Shown: piece after piece, positions 24,801-35,978 of the stretch
How positions within the stretch are numbered: position 1 is the stretch's first letter
How the letters are laid out: each line of letters begins with the position of its first letter
Assembly (NCBI GenBank): GCA_027475525.1
Contig: JAMWFC010000116.1
Coordinates: 743,826 to 807,825 of the forward strand
Length of the DNA: 64,000 bases
DNA from: Macrolepiota albuminosa
Lineage: Eukaryota > Basidiomycota > Agaricomycetes > Agaricales > Agaricaceae
Direction: 5' to 3'
Made by a program: the position numbers and the translations under genes
The notes under the pieces: model-generated
Told to the model about the DNA's origin: nothing
Databases searched by the model: none
The model's input: the letters and a program-made list of their open reading frames with translations, nothing else

Positions 24801-26330
24801 GGGGAATGGCGTCCCCTCGTAGGTGTTCTTCCGGGAGAGAAGGTGAGGTGTGCAGCTGAAACGTGGGAGTCCCGTCCCTCATGAGGCGGGCGAAGGGGGC
24901 GGCCCCAATGATCTTGATGTCGAGTGCGCTCGGGTCGGTCGGGGTCGCGGAGGCATCGGCCGGAGCGGGTGTGACGCGTGTCGGAGACCGGCAGGGGTAG
25001 TTCGGCCCTTTGTACTTGTTCCGAGGAATGTTTGGGGGTCGATCAGGGGCCTTGAGGTCTCGGACGGGCGTGGGTGGGGCATGCGCGGGGGGCGCGGCAG
25101 TCGTCCCGGGGGTGTCGGGCGTCGGGTCGCCTCCTAGGGCTCGGAGGTGCACGGCGGTCGAGGGGTGGTCTTCGGGTCCCGGGAAGGTCATGGTGAGCGT
25201 CCTCCAATCGATGTCGGGGTTTGTGTCGCGCAGCCAGGGTAATCCCAGCACCATCGGGGTCGATTCGTGAAGTCGCGTGACCAGGAAGTCGGAGGTGAAC
25301 TCGTAGCCGTTGTCCAGGGTCACGCGTCCTGAATGAGACCTCTTGATGGGGCCGGAGGCGGAGGGAGTGCCGTCGAGGCGCTGCAGGCGAAGGGGCTGGT
25401 CGAGGGGGTCGTGAGGGAGGTCGAGGGTGTCGCTGATGAAGGAGTGCCGTCGAGGCGCTGCAGGCGAAGGGGCTGGTCGAGGGGGTCGTGAGGGAGGTCG
25501 AGGGTGTCGCTGATGAAACCCCGGTGGCTCCGCTGTCGATGAGGGCCGATATCGGCCCGGGGGTGCCGTCCAGCCTGGCATTGATGACGAAGGACCGGGA
25601 CGAGCGAGACTGGAGTCCCGGGGGTGGTGGGGGTTCGTCCGGGGAGTCCTTCGGGGTTGGTCTTGGGGGGTGGGGGATGTCGAAGGGAAGTTGTTGGTCG
25701 TCGGGCGTCGGGTCCCGGGTCAGGCGAAGGGTGAGGTGTCGCCAATCGAGGGGATGTCGAAGGGAAGTTGTTGGTCGTCGGGCGTCGGGTCCCGGGTCAG
25801 GCGAAGGGTGAGGTGTCGCCAATCGATGCGGGGTTGGTGTCCCGGAGCCATGGGAGCCCTAAGACAGGGGTGTGGAGGGGTGAAGTTTGGTCATCAACAT
25901 CCGCAGGGTGTGAGTCTGTCCGTTGGCGAAGGTAACGGGCATACGCACGAAATGGGTGATGTCCCCGCCGTGGAGGCGTCTCCGTCAAAGAGGCAGAGTC
26001 GTACCGGGACCGGGAGTCGTTGAGCGGGTTCCGGGGCCAAGGCAGACAATGCTTCGTCGATGAAGTTGTCGGTGGCGCCACTGTCGACGAGGGTGTTGAG
26101 GGGGGTTCCGGAGGGGGTGAGGCGGGTGTTGAGGAGGAGGGAGTGCGAGGAGTGGGAGGGTAGGTAAGCCGTGAGGGTGTCCTGTACGAGTGTCGTGGAG
26201 CGAAGGTGGGAAACCGGGGCGGAGAAGACGTCGGGGTCGATTCCGCGATTTAGGGCGTCTTCCGGGTCTAAATCGCCGGGTCGTTTTCCGAGTACTCGTA
26301 GGTGGCGTCCTCTCCTTCGAAGGTCCAGGT
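21811..26330 (-). CDS. Pol polyprotein of chromovirus copy 1 (two proteases, RT, RNase H, integrase, chromodomain)
   Basis: In order along the minus strand: protease-like domain 1 with [11 protein letters not shown] (about 26071-26090) ending in [11 protein letters not shown]; protease domain 2 with ALIDSGATG (about 25521-25543) ending again in [13 protein letters not shown] with [10 protein letters not shown] (about 24190); RNase H with [13 protein letters not shown]; integrase with an HHCC zinc finger ([13 protein letters not shown]) and a D,D-E core ([30 protein letters not shown]); and a chromodomain ([32 protein letters not shown]). It ends at the stop at 21811. The 77-bp duplications at 25364 and 25674 break the frame; from protease 2 on it is open. 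The chromodomain would steer insertion toward modified chromatin. Confidence 0.9.
25364..25517. repeat. 77-bp direct duplication in pol protease 2, copy 1
   Basis: Identical copies begin at 25364 and 25441 (GGAGTGCCGTCGAGG). Similar duplications in copy 1 start at 25674 and 26355. Confidence 0.92.
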
Positions 26331-29070
26331 GGCACGTCCCATGACCTGTCGTTTGGGGCACTCGGAGATGAAATGATCTTTCTCACCACAGAGTATGCAG
26401 ACGCCCTCCCTTCTCCGTCGTTCCTGCACATGGGGCACTCGGAGATGAAATGATCTTTCTCACCACAGAGTATGCAGACGCCCTCCCTTCTCCGTCGTTC
26501 CTGCACATCGTCGGGACCTCGATCCAGGGTCGTCCCTTCTTTTGAAGCCGGTTGGCTCGGAGGGCCTCCTCGTCCCGTTCGTCGTCGAAGTCGAAGTCTT
26601 CGGGGTCTCCCGGGGGTTCCTCGGGGCTTGGCGCGTCGCCCGGGTCTTGGGTGGCCACGGCGGCGTTGAGCTGGGCCTGGGGGCGGGTGCCGCTGCCGGG
26701 GTTAGCATTGGGCGGGCCGCGACTCACCGGGGGTCGGCCGCCAGGGAACGCGGGGGGACCGGGGTTTCGACCTTGGGGGTTGGGAGCTTCGCCGGAGGGC
26801 CAAGGGGGTCCTCCTCTAGGGTTCCAGGGGGGTCGGGAGTTCGAATACTCGCTGCGGTCTTCCCAGTAGCGCTGGTCGATCTGCATGACGAGGGCCTTGT
26901 ATCCGTCGTAGGAGGGTTGTTTCGGGGCGAGTCGGAGGACGTCCTTGATACGTTGTGGGAGGGCGCGGCGGAGGGCGTACCGGAGGGCGCTGTAATTCCA
27001 ACCTGTCTCGTAAGCTTCCTTTTCAAAACGTACGATGAAGGTAGTGAAACGTTCTTCAGAGCGCATCCGGAGGTTGAAGAGGTTGTCCTCGGCCTCGGCC
27101 ACGGTGTCGTATATCCCGAATTTCCCGGAGAACTCGTCGACGAAGGCTTGCCAGCGAGCGAGTGCCGGGTTGTTGGGGTCGAACTGGATGAGGGCCGTGT
27201 AGTGATCGAAGGCGATCCCCTGGAGGTACGACGCGGCAAAGGCCACCCGGGAGCTGTCAACCTGAAACGTGAGCGGCTTTGCCTGAAACGTATTGAGACA
27301 TTGTGTGAGGAAGGTACGCCATTTTCGGGGGTCCCGGCCCGTGAAAGCGTCGGGCTTTTGAATGTCCAATCGTCCTTCGCGGGCGAGGGCGTCGCGAGCG
27401 TCGTCCGATCCGGCAGTGTTGCGGGGAGGGGGGCCAGCATTGTAATAATAGTAATAATGATTGCCCCCCCCTCCTTGAGGAGGAAACGCACCAAGGGCGG
27501 GGCCCCACCCGCCGGGAGGACCTCCTCCGGGTGGCTCACCTGGGGGTCCACGCCCGGGAGGCCCGTTGTCCCACGGGGGCTCGTTCCTGCCGGGAGGAGG
27601 CCCGGGTCTCCACGCAGGGGGCGGCGGAGGGGGGGGTCCTGGGGGTCGTCCTCGAGGTTCGGCGGGAGGGGGCGGAGGCGGTCGGGGAGGGTTTGGTGGG
27701 GTTGGGTCGATCGGAGGGGGGTTAGGTGCTGGGTCGGGTGCCGGGTTGCGCGGGGGACGTTCAATCCGGGAGGGTCGGGCTTGCATCGGGGGTCGCGGGG
27801 GGTTCCGTAGGTCGAAGTGGGGTGGCGGATCGCGGCGGAAGTTGCGTTCCGGAGGGGCCGGGGCGGACGTGGCGGGCGGTGCTGGTGCCGGGGCGGGCGC
27901 GGGCGCGGGACGTTGTTCGTTGTTATCGCGCGTGAGCTCGTCAATGTAGCATAACGTGTCGTCCGTACTAGGGGTGTCCACCCGGGCTGTACCGGGGTTC
28001 GTCGGGGCCGGGGGTCGGGCGTTGTCTGTTCGCGGGAGGGGTTCCAGGGGTCTTTGAGGCTGTCCCCAGGTCTCGAAGGTACTAGGAACGGAGTTAGCCC
28101 TGCGGCGAGTTGACAAGCCTACCGTGCGAGCAGCGGGTTGATCGAAGAGGCCTCCCGTCGGGTTGAGGGACCGTAGTATGGCTGAGGCGTTCTGCCGTTC
28201 TTCCCGTTGCCGTTGCTCCGGAGTGGGGACCGTGGGGGCTGCCGGGACTGCTGGGGCCGGTTCCGGGGGTTCCCGTCGAATGTGAATCGAGCGACCTGGG
28301 TCCGCGGGGTCGTTGAGGGGCCGAGGGGAGGGGGACGCGTGGACTTCGTCGAGCAGCTGTTGTAATTCTTCCCGGAGGATCGTATTGCGCCTATACTTTA
28401 CCATGGTTTGCTCCGGGAGTTCTCCTCGCGTGAGGCGATCCCCGAATTCGACCAGGCAGTGAGCCCATTCCTCCGGAGTGCCTTCGAAGTCGTCGTGCCC
28501 GAACTCCACAAGCAGCGTCCTTGTCCGTTGCGCGAAGTCCTCCGGTGAGATCCTGAGGGAGCGGAGTATCTCGTCCCGTTGCCGTTCATACTCCTCGAGG
28601 CGTCGTCGTCCCATTGGCGAGGGAGGGGTTCGAGCGGGTGGAGCGGCGGCCGGGTAATGACGAGGGGGGTAGTCGGGGTAGGGGGGTCCTCGGGGTTCTC
28701 GGGGTTGGGGGACGGGGCGCTGGTAACCGTAGTAGGGGGTGGGTGCAAAGGGGCCCTCGCTGGGGGGAATCGGGCGAGGCCCACTGGGTACAGGAGGGGT
28801 CTCCGGCAGGCCCCCGGGAATGCTCCGGTACGAGGGGACCTCCACGGGTCGTGCCATGGCTAGGTTGGGCGGAGGGGCCCAACTGGCTGAGGGCCCCAGA
28901 TCATAGAAGGATGGGTCGGGGGCCCAGTGGCGGTGGAGGTACTGAGGTTCGTATGGGAGGGGTGGGTAGACAGGGCGGGGGGTCTGTGCGGAGTAGTGGT
29001 CGGGTACCGGGCGTCCGTAAGGGTCGGTCTGGTACCCCGTGGGGTAGTAGGTGTGAGTATACGTAGCCAT
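26268..29070 (-). CDS. Gag polyprotein of chromovirus copy 1
   Basis: The start is the ATG at 29070 (MATYTHTYYPTGYQTD), 20 bases inside the PBS. The N-terminal 500 residues are Pro/Arg-rich and probably disordered. The capsid-like part follows (DAFTGRDPRKWRTFLTQC ... FDHYTALIQFDP), then a CCHC knuckle (CILCGEKDHFISEC) that binds RNA. A 77-bp duplication (26355-26508) in the knuckle region shifts the frame; collapsing it lets the frame run to the TAG at 26268-26270 (ending YSENDPAI). Pol overlaps this end in another frame, so a ribosomal frameshift of the -1 type is likely. Confidence 0.88.
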
Positions 29071-29089
29071 CAAGAACGGTGTAAGGAAA

Positions 29090-29103
29090 GAGTCTTGATA
29101 TTA
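29090..29103 (-). promoter_or_regulatory. Self-priming-type primer binding site
   Basis: Directly inside the 5' LTR the minus strand reads TAATATCAAGACTC. Its first 13 bases are the reverse complement of AGTCTTGATATTA within the LTR, placed about 28 bases after a TATA-like box, where the transcript should start. This is the arrangement of self-primed Tf1/MAGGY-type elements; no tRNA match was evident. Confidence 0.6.
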
Positions 29104-29906
29104 TGTCAGGTTCCGCTGAATCGGGGGCTTTCCGGGAAAGCGACGCCCTTACGATGCGGACTTGATCTACGGATACTCGGGTGTCTGGAACTCCGGGGCT
29201 AGGACTCCGGGGTTCAAGACGAGGACAGGAGTAATCCCGGGAGAGGGGACTAGAGTCCGGGGGTTTTGGATGAGAGTAGCTGAGGGTTAGAGGGGGTCGA
29301 GTCGTGAACCGGAGGTTCTAAGACGAGACCAAGTTAGTAATTTAAGAGTCGCGAAGTGCGTACCAAACTTATAGCACGCCGTGAACCGGAGGTTCTAAGA
29401 CGAGACCAAGTTAGTAATTTAAGAGTCGCGAAGTGCGTACCAAACTTATAGCACGCGATACCAAGGCGTGCCAGTCGAAGCGTACCAAACGAGGCGTACC
29501 AGTCAAACAGAGGGCACGCAATATCCAAGTAACAGTTATGCAAAGTATGTAATATCAAGACTAGCGAATACAACAGGGAACTATGCTATAAGTACTACGG
29601 GAACGTGTCTCGGGGTTCCGGGGTGTCTAGGATGAGTTCCGGGGGCCATTGAGTAGCGGGCAGGGACTGTATACCGGGATCGCGCGTGTGGGCCGCGCGA
29701 TCAATTGGCGCGGGTGGAGCCGTGATGCGTGATGCGTGATGGGATCGTTGATCGGGGCTGGTGGCGGCTGATGGCGGTCCTTGATGCGCGTGATGGCGGT
29801 GTCGGCGTTCGTGATGGCGGGGCGTGTCCTGTGGGGTCGGAGGGAGGGTCCCGGAGGGTGTTCCGGGAGTGTCCCGGGGTGGGCCCGGAGGGGAGGGGTC
29901 GTGACA
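29104..29906 (-). repeat. 5' LTR of chromovirus copy 1
   Basis: This is the same LTR as 18966-19692 apart from single-base changes (for example CTTACGATG against CTTACAATG), one missing A near 29458, and an extra 77 bp (direct repeat with copies at 29303 and 29380). The TSD ATTTG follows at 29907-29911. Confidence 0.95.
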
Positions 29907-30180
29907 ATTTGGTAGGAGCAACGGGGTTATATCATCAATTACCGGTGATCCTATTTGGAAGAAAAAAGAAATTTGTGATCTATCTCTGAACTCCCTACTG
30001 TTGGTTTGCAGGGCTTGAGCAGTGGCAGGCTCCCATAGCCCACCCACAGTAGAGAGGCACATGTCATTGTTGGAAGAAATTGAACCAGTTTGTGTGTTTA
30101 CTATCATTGCTGTGGTTGCTAAGACTTACCGAGAAGCCAACCATGCTTTCTCGGGGTGAGCTCATTTCCCAAGGGCTCAG
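29907..30180 (-). pseudogene. 5' part of the LINE, displaced by the gypsy insertion
   Basis: Starting at the ATG at 30107 the minus frame runs into the gypsy TSD and continues, after removing the gypsy, into the LINE frame left of 18966. This is the N-terminal region before the endonuclease. How far the LINE reaches to the right is not clear; no ORF1 zinc knuckle was found before 30622. Confidence 0.65.
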
Positions 30181-30621
30181 GGGGGATGTTGCTTCAAGTT
30201 TCTATAGAGCATAGTGGGATCAGAGCTAGAGAAACTCTAGGCTTACGCAGGACTGCTGCATGACACCTTCCTCTATTTTTTATAGACTGCCGTTGTTTTG
30301 TCTCTTGACAAGTGGATTTCTGACTTACATGTACCACGTGTGGCCAATATATTTCAGTTGTCATCCTAACCTGTATACATCCATGATTGCCATCACCCAC
30401 ATAACAAGTCATGGTAGCGCTCTTGGGAACTGACTTATTTTAGAAGGTAGACTAGGACATGGGCAAGGTAGCATTGTTTACTATTTAGGGCACTGATGGT
30501 ATGATTTCATAACACATCGGTGTGAGAGGGAGCATGGTAATCAGGTCTATTGGCTGCAGAAGGCTCGACGTCCATACAGTCAACCACCCCAGCCATGTCC
30601 CCCTCCTCTCCCCCTGCCCAT
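30181..30621. other. Stretch without a supportable gene
   Basis: It lies between the LINE 5' remnant and a reverse LTR of family B. It may be LINE 5' sequence. Only short open frames without motifs are seen. Confidence 0.3.
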
Positions 30622-31104
30622 TGTAAGGGTGACCTCTAGAGGCTGTGGCTCAGTCACACAGCTGGCAGAGGGAGATCCAAAGTGTATTAGAATATATACT
30701 GACAATATCAAGGTAGCTACTCACCTGGCAGAGGGAGATCCAAAGAGAACAAGTCTAGGGATTCCCTATGCCAGGTTGGATGCTTCTGGGGCCTCTGAAG
30801 CATGGAAAACAACTGTACAGTACAACAAAACCTTAAAAACTCGAAAATTGCCTACACAAACACTTGTACAAATAAGAGGCAGACTTTGGCAAACTCTGGC
30901 TTATATAAGCAGTCTGGAAGCGGTGCTGAGTAGGCCCACACTTGTCTGAATGGTGGCTAAAGAACCAGAGCATCTCAAGGGCTGAGAGTAGTACTGACAG
31001 ATAGTGTTGAAAGAATAGAAACAGTAAAATGAAATAATGTCAGAAGAAATAAGAGAATGAATGGAAGGAGAGTAAAGAGATAAGGAGTGAGAAAAGGAAG
31101 AAAT
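30622..31104 (-). repeat. Partial solo LTR of gypsy family B, reverse orientation
   Basis: It begins TGTAAGGGTGACCTCTAGAG, the reverse complement of the end of the LTR at 50093-50591, and matches through GAGAAAAGGAAGAAAT. The last part (GAGGAGTCCCTGACA in other copies) is missing. Identity is high, so it is fairly young. No internal element part adjoins it. Confidence 0.85.
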
Positions 31105-31817
31105 CAGACAGACAGACGCACTCTCAACCAGAAGGTCTCTCTCTGCCCTACGTAGCGTGGCCTTCACATCTTCTGAATCTGAATCATCTTGAGCTTGTGG
31201 GACTTGGGGTAGCCCTCAGCTCGACTCGGCTCAGCAGAAAACCCTTGCAAGGCAATCAAGTACAACACGCGAACTCCCGTTTCGGATTTTCCCAAGTTTG
31301 TGTTTTTGCAAGTGGTTTCCTGGGTGGTGAATAACGTCTCATCCCCGGAAGGTCGGCCGGTCATCATGCATCGAGGGTGAGGGAGGTGTGCGTCCCTGTT
31401 CTGTTCCCCCGTCGGCTGTGCCCCCTCCGCTTTCATCTGTATGTATACACAATCTTACTGTCATGTCAGGTCTAAGAAAGAACTAAACAAGCCTGACACA
31501 ACGCAGACGGAAATCCTAATCGTCCCTAATCATCGACATCGTATCCACCGTCCATCGAGGTCCAGGATCTTCAACAGGAACGACAGACACCTCGCAATGT
31601 ATGCATGCATGCATGTAACTAGCCTCTTACGAAAGAAAAACGTCAAACGTCGGGCATCCACACTCGCGTAGGATGATGAACGCGTAGAATGCTTCCGTTT
31701 CCATGTATGTATGTATGTATGTATGTATCTGAAAAAAAGACTGGTTGTATAGAGTGTACCTTAGTTAGATATGTTTGAATTATCCACTGGTTACCCTGGC
31801 CCCAGCCTAGTAGGTAT
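31105..31817. other. Intergenic stretch with GTAT microsatellite
   Basis: A GTAT run lies at 31702-31729 and a short ATGC run near 31600-31617. The open frame at 31164-31436 (minus) has no recognisable motif and I do not call it a gene. Confidence 0.35.
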
Positions 31818-32290
31818 GATTGTGTGAGGATGAATAATAGTTGACATTCCAATGTCCTGTGGTAAGTCAAAGCCGGCCTGCTCAGACGGCTGTTGTCCTC
31901 TTGTGTCACATCCATCTTACTGGTAACCAGTCAACAAACGTTACAGTGTAACCAAGGTACGTCCAATTGCTCCTGTGAATGAACACGGATGAGAACAATG
32001 GAAATACGTAGAATGTGTAATGTACATAGGAAGTCGGACGTTCCATTGATCGCGGTTCGAGGCATGATAATCCTTGATGATTTGGCCACAATCAGGATGT
32101 TAAACTGCTTGTGTGCGTGAACGGGGACAAAACTAATGGAAATAGGATGTGTACAGTAAGCTAGTCAGAGATTCTATTGATCGCAGTTCGAGTCATGATA
32201 ATCTTAATTTGACCATAATTCAAAACGTCTAACTTGTTGTGGGCGTGAACAGGGGCAAAAACAATGAAATCGTGCTGAATTTTATGAGCG
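31818..32290. repeat. Left inverted repeat arm
   Basis: The unique outer 150 bp is followed by about 2.3 units of a 130-bp repeat (key words: AACAATGGAAATA, CATTGATCGCGGTTCGAG, CATGATAATC, GGGCGTGAAC). It is the inverted counterpart of 36800-37480, with substitutions and short indels. Confidence 0.7.
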
Positions 32291-32719
32291 TATGAACCTC
32301 ACAGCGCTATATCATGGTGACATCACTCGAAACAGTGTGGGTTGACTAGCTTTGCGTACCTCTTGGCATTCCAAGTTCGAGTTCTTATCAAGTAAGATAC
32401 CTTCGCCGAGAGATGACTTAATTACAAAAAGAAAAAAAGCTGCAGGGCTAACTTCAGTATCACAGCTCTACGGCTAAAATCCTCTCTTCATAACCCGAAA
32501 CGGATTTATGAGGCAATCACCTACTTTAGATATCAAGGTATTTCTTCAGTGATGTCCAGTAGGGACGAACAAGTAGGTCATTGTAAGTAACAGCCAATGA
32601 GGTATATAGTAGATATGTAGCGTTGTGGTGACATGAGTGCTAGTCTTTAATTAACATGAGCAGGAAGGCTCCTGAGTGTCATATTGACAATCAGCAAACA
32701 GCTTCCTAAGCGTCAATAC

Positions 32720-35700
32720 TCAACTATCCATGGCTTCGTCCTCTTCGCTCGAGTATTCGTTAACGCTCGCGCCCTCGCGTTCTTCATCGGAGTCATCGGA
32801 GTCATCCGGCATAACATCTTCCCCGTCCTGGTCCTTAATGACATGAGCACCAATACGACTTCCATTTTTCACCTTTGCCCAATCATACGACGACTGAGCT
32901 ACCCAATAAGGCTTCATACGCCGGATCGCATTAAGGAACCTGGGGTCAGTTCGCGGATGTTCTGCCAACATATCCTTGTGTGCCAAAAGACCGGAGTAAG
33001 AAAATTCACCAACGACATTGTATGCCCGTTTCGAACATCCCGTAATGTGTATTTCGTAACGTGGGTAAGTGTCAGGTCTTTTCCGTAATGCTTGATTGTG
33101 TGTGAATGAGGAAACCCTAACGCCAGAGGGCGACATAGTAACTTGTGGGTTCGACTTGCCTTTGGAAGGAGTCGCAGGCATGTTAGGCTGAGTTTCCCCC
33201 TTTTTTTTCTTCGTTTTAGGCGCTTTCGTGCTCTTCGGCTTTTTCGTGCTCTTCGGCTTTTTCGTGCTCTTCGGCTTGGATGCCAGGACTCCAAGCTCCA
33301 TCGCGATAGTAATATACGGGCGTAGTTCTTGCTTGGTCTCAGTCTGGCTGAAGAACTGAAAGGTCTTCTGGACGTCGATGTGAATGAACGTGTTGTTGAC
33401 CCTGTTCTTCACTTGAATAAAGATGGCGGTCATACTCCATCGGTTTGGATACTCATCGCTTTTAATCCACACAGGAATCAGAAGGTCGGCTTGATCCATA
33501 TTCAGGTAGCCTTGGATTGCCGCACCCCTTACAAAAAGCAGGTAGGTAGCTTCATCGGTGATCGTCAACTTGTCGCCTGCCTTGACGAACTGCGTGAAAT
33601 GCACAAATGCGTGTTTAAATGCTTGTTTGAGCGTCTTTCCTCGCGTGTTTGCAGGCACCGCGTCAAGAACTTTCTCAATGTCCTCCTTCGGGATGAGAGC
33701 ACTGAGAAAGTCGACGACGGGAATCATTTGGCTGAACAAGACCTCGGCCTGGAGAAAATTGCCTCTAGAGGAGGGATTCTTCAAGATCGAGATGTCGTGG
33801 GCCAGAGTGCAGAGTATCCTCGCGACCAGTTCCCCTCTCGGTCCCTTGTCGATCAGTCCCTTATCAAGCCACGCTGAGATGGCAGATGGTACGTCATACT
33901 TGTATATCGCTATGATCTCGTTGATTATCTCTTCTGACCGCTGTGCGTTTACGACCTGATCCTCTCCTACGACTTTGATGAGACATCTTTTGAATATCTC
34001 ACGAGAAGCCGCTTCTGCCACGAAAGGTTCGGATGAGTATCCACCACGTAGATACTGTCGATGCTGTGGAACGGAGTACACAGTTCGCATGCTGCTGGCG
34101 ACAAGAAGCCCTTCAAGTAAAACGGCTTCGTCTCGGTTAGACTCAAAGGTTAAATCAACACGAACGGCAAGAGGCGGAAGCAGCTCTTTAAGAGGGTAAT
34201 CGTGAAGTTTATCCCGAGTCGTATCCTCAAGACGTAATTCCAGTTTTTTCATGGCATAAGCCATCGTGAACTGTTCATTCGTTGGCTGGTGTTCTAAAAG
34301 TGCCCAAAACCTGGAATACACAGCTTGAGTAACAAAGAAGGCAAAATACCAAATATATATGACTTACATCGGACGACCAAATCGCGCCATGAACTTCAAG
34401 GAACATATTTCCTCGGCGGAATGCTCGCCTTCAGTCACAAGGATCTCCTGCTTCCAGACATCAAAGGGAAGTTCAACAAAAGGGGCGTTCATATTATCGT
34501 CACTTTCTGCAGACTCGGACGATTCGGGGCGAGAAGACCAGAAATTTCGTGCACTCGGGGCGAACTCGGACAGACGTGAATATGTAGACAGGAATAATGC
34601 AAACACGGGCATTCCCGTCATGTAGGTGAAGGCTTTGCACAGGCACTGATAAGCTGTGCGTTTCGGTTCCTCATCAGGTGTTACCGTGGCCTTGGTAAGA
34701 TGATGTGCTTCGTCAAAATAGAAGATGAGAGCAGGTCCTGAACCAGTCCCCGCATGTTTGAGTTTCTCCGAAACTGATTTGATGAGGACCATTGCTGGAA
34801 AACAATATGAGCAGCGAAGTCTTTGCGGCTAAGCAAATACCCAGACCTTTAGCTTGAATCAAGCTAAATTTGACCTGCTCGTCTAAAATGTCTTCGAAGT
34901 CTTTCAAAGGTGTATTCATGTCGATTGCTTCGGTATACATCTCCGTGCGTTTCTTACTCTGAGGATCACCAATATACTTGTGCCATTCTGCAGCAAGATC
35001 TTCGGTCCTACGCCCCAAGCTTTTCTCCTTATCAATCCATTTATCGGCGGAGGCAATGATCTTCAGTAAGAACAGCAGGTAGCAGCGCTGAACATAGAGT
35101 GCTGGCTTGAGTCTGAATCCGCAGAAAAAAAAGACTAGTGGTTCGTTATTGGCGATATCACCGAGTGGGAAGCCTTCGTCGTGAGGTCAGAATTGATGCA
35201 TGATAAGAAAGCAAGCAAAGCACCTGATGTGTCTGTTTTGGGTCTTAGGATTATCGGGATTGCAAAAACAGACCGGGAGAGCTGATCCATTAGGCGAGAT
35301 TTACCAGTTCCTGATCCCTGAATGATGGCAAGAAAATTTCCATAGGGTTTTTTAAAGCGGAGGGAGGAGCATATGTCATTCATGGCTGTTTGTAATAGAT
35401 CGTGGTTATTGCCCACATAGTCCGTCGCCCAAGCAGTTTGTACCGAGTCCAAGACTTCTGAGTCAAGCATTTCTTCTGAGCACCCGAGGACGAGAACAAG
35501 ATTGTCTTGAACACTCACCGGGGCTTGGCTTGGAAGTTTGACGAGGGCGTTTCTTGTCTTCTGCCTGGACTATTGAAAAGTGAGTCAAAAAGGAATGGTA
35601 GCAGGATATGAAGGACGAACTGTATCGAAGTATATTCTCGATTGACCCCTCTGTTACATATTGTTCAGACGACGGGTTGCACGCAGAACTAAAAATCCAG

Positions 35701-35978
35701 GCATATTCATTTCCTGGTACCGGTATGTCGTCCCTGCCAGTAATCGTGTGGGCAAGTTGCTGGAAGAATGGCGAGTAAGCTGCTTGTAAATCTGCCGGAG
35801 ATGCCTTGGATCGCATCAGATTAGCCAGTGTCGTATGCAACTGTCGTTCCCGAGCTTCAAGAAACAGTTGTTTAGCCACTTCGAATTGGGACGCTTCCTG
35901 CGGGTCAGTGTTAGGGTCCTGATGGGGTCGTTTGACCGATCTTTGGACTTCGGGAGAGCGAGTGCGCTTTACAGACAT
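32720..35978 (-). CDS. P-loop NTPase fused to a PD-(D/E)XK-like nuclease domain (Crinkler/RHS-like)
   Basis: Six exons (35978-35621, 35569-35519, 35475-35224, 35173-34847, 34794-34368, 34310-32720) with fully consistent phases give 1001 residues. Walker A is GSGTGKSR (about 190-197) and Walker B is LIFYFDEAHHL (about 352-362). A helical region follows. Near 747-774 lies MDQADLLIPVW ... IFIQVKNR, the Asp-then-QxK pattern of a restriction-endonuclease fold. The tail has three 18-bp repeats coding KSTKKP, a basic stretch and an acidic end. The N-terminus (MSVKRTRSPEVQRSVKRPHQ) looks like a nuclear signal. NTPase plus nuclease is the architecture described for Crinkler and RHS proteins, proposed to come from transposons. 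No ubiquitin-like Crinkler header was recognised. It is the only long gene between the inverted repeats. Confidence 0.8.
33222..33278 (-). repeat. 18-bp tandem repeat coding for KSTKKP units
   Basis: Three in-frame copies of an 18-bp unit (GCTTTTTCGTGCTCTTCG) encode a Lys/Ser/Thr/Pro linker in the NTPase-nuclease protein. The number may vary between strains. Confidence 0.85.

Larger units (their letters stand above)
18966..29906 (-). mobile_element. Complete Ty3/gypsy chromovirus with an antisense extra gene (copy 1)
   Basis: Two LTRs in the same orientation (18966-19692 and 29104-29906) bound the element, and ATTTG is duplicated outside them (18961-18965, 29907-29911). Setting aside a 77-bp duplication in the right copy, the LTRs differ by about one substitution and one single-base indel, so insertion is recent. 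Transcription is leftward: gag, then pol with two proteases, RT, RNase H, integrase and chromodomain. Between pol and the left (3') LTR lies a plus-strand gene. The element is markedly GC-rich compared with host genes. It interrupts the LINE. Confidence 0.95.

Noticed and set aside
26542..27810. Plus-strand open frame of 422 residues opposite gag
   Set aside because: Gag of a very GC-rich element gives long Gly/Arg/Val-rich antisense frames. There is no conserved motif, in contrast to the antisense gene near the 3' LTR.
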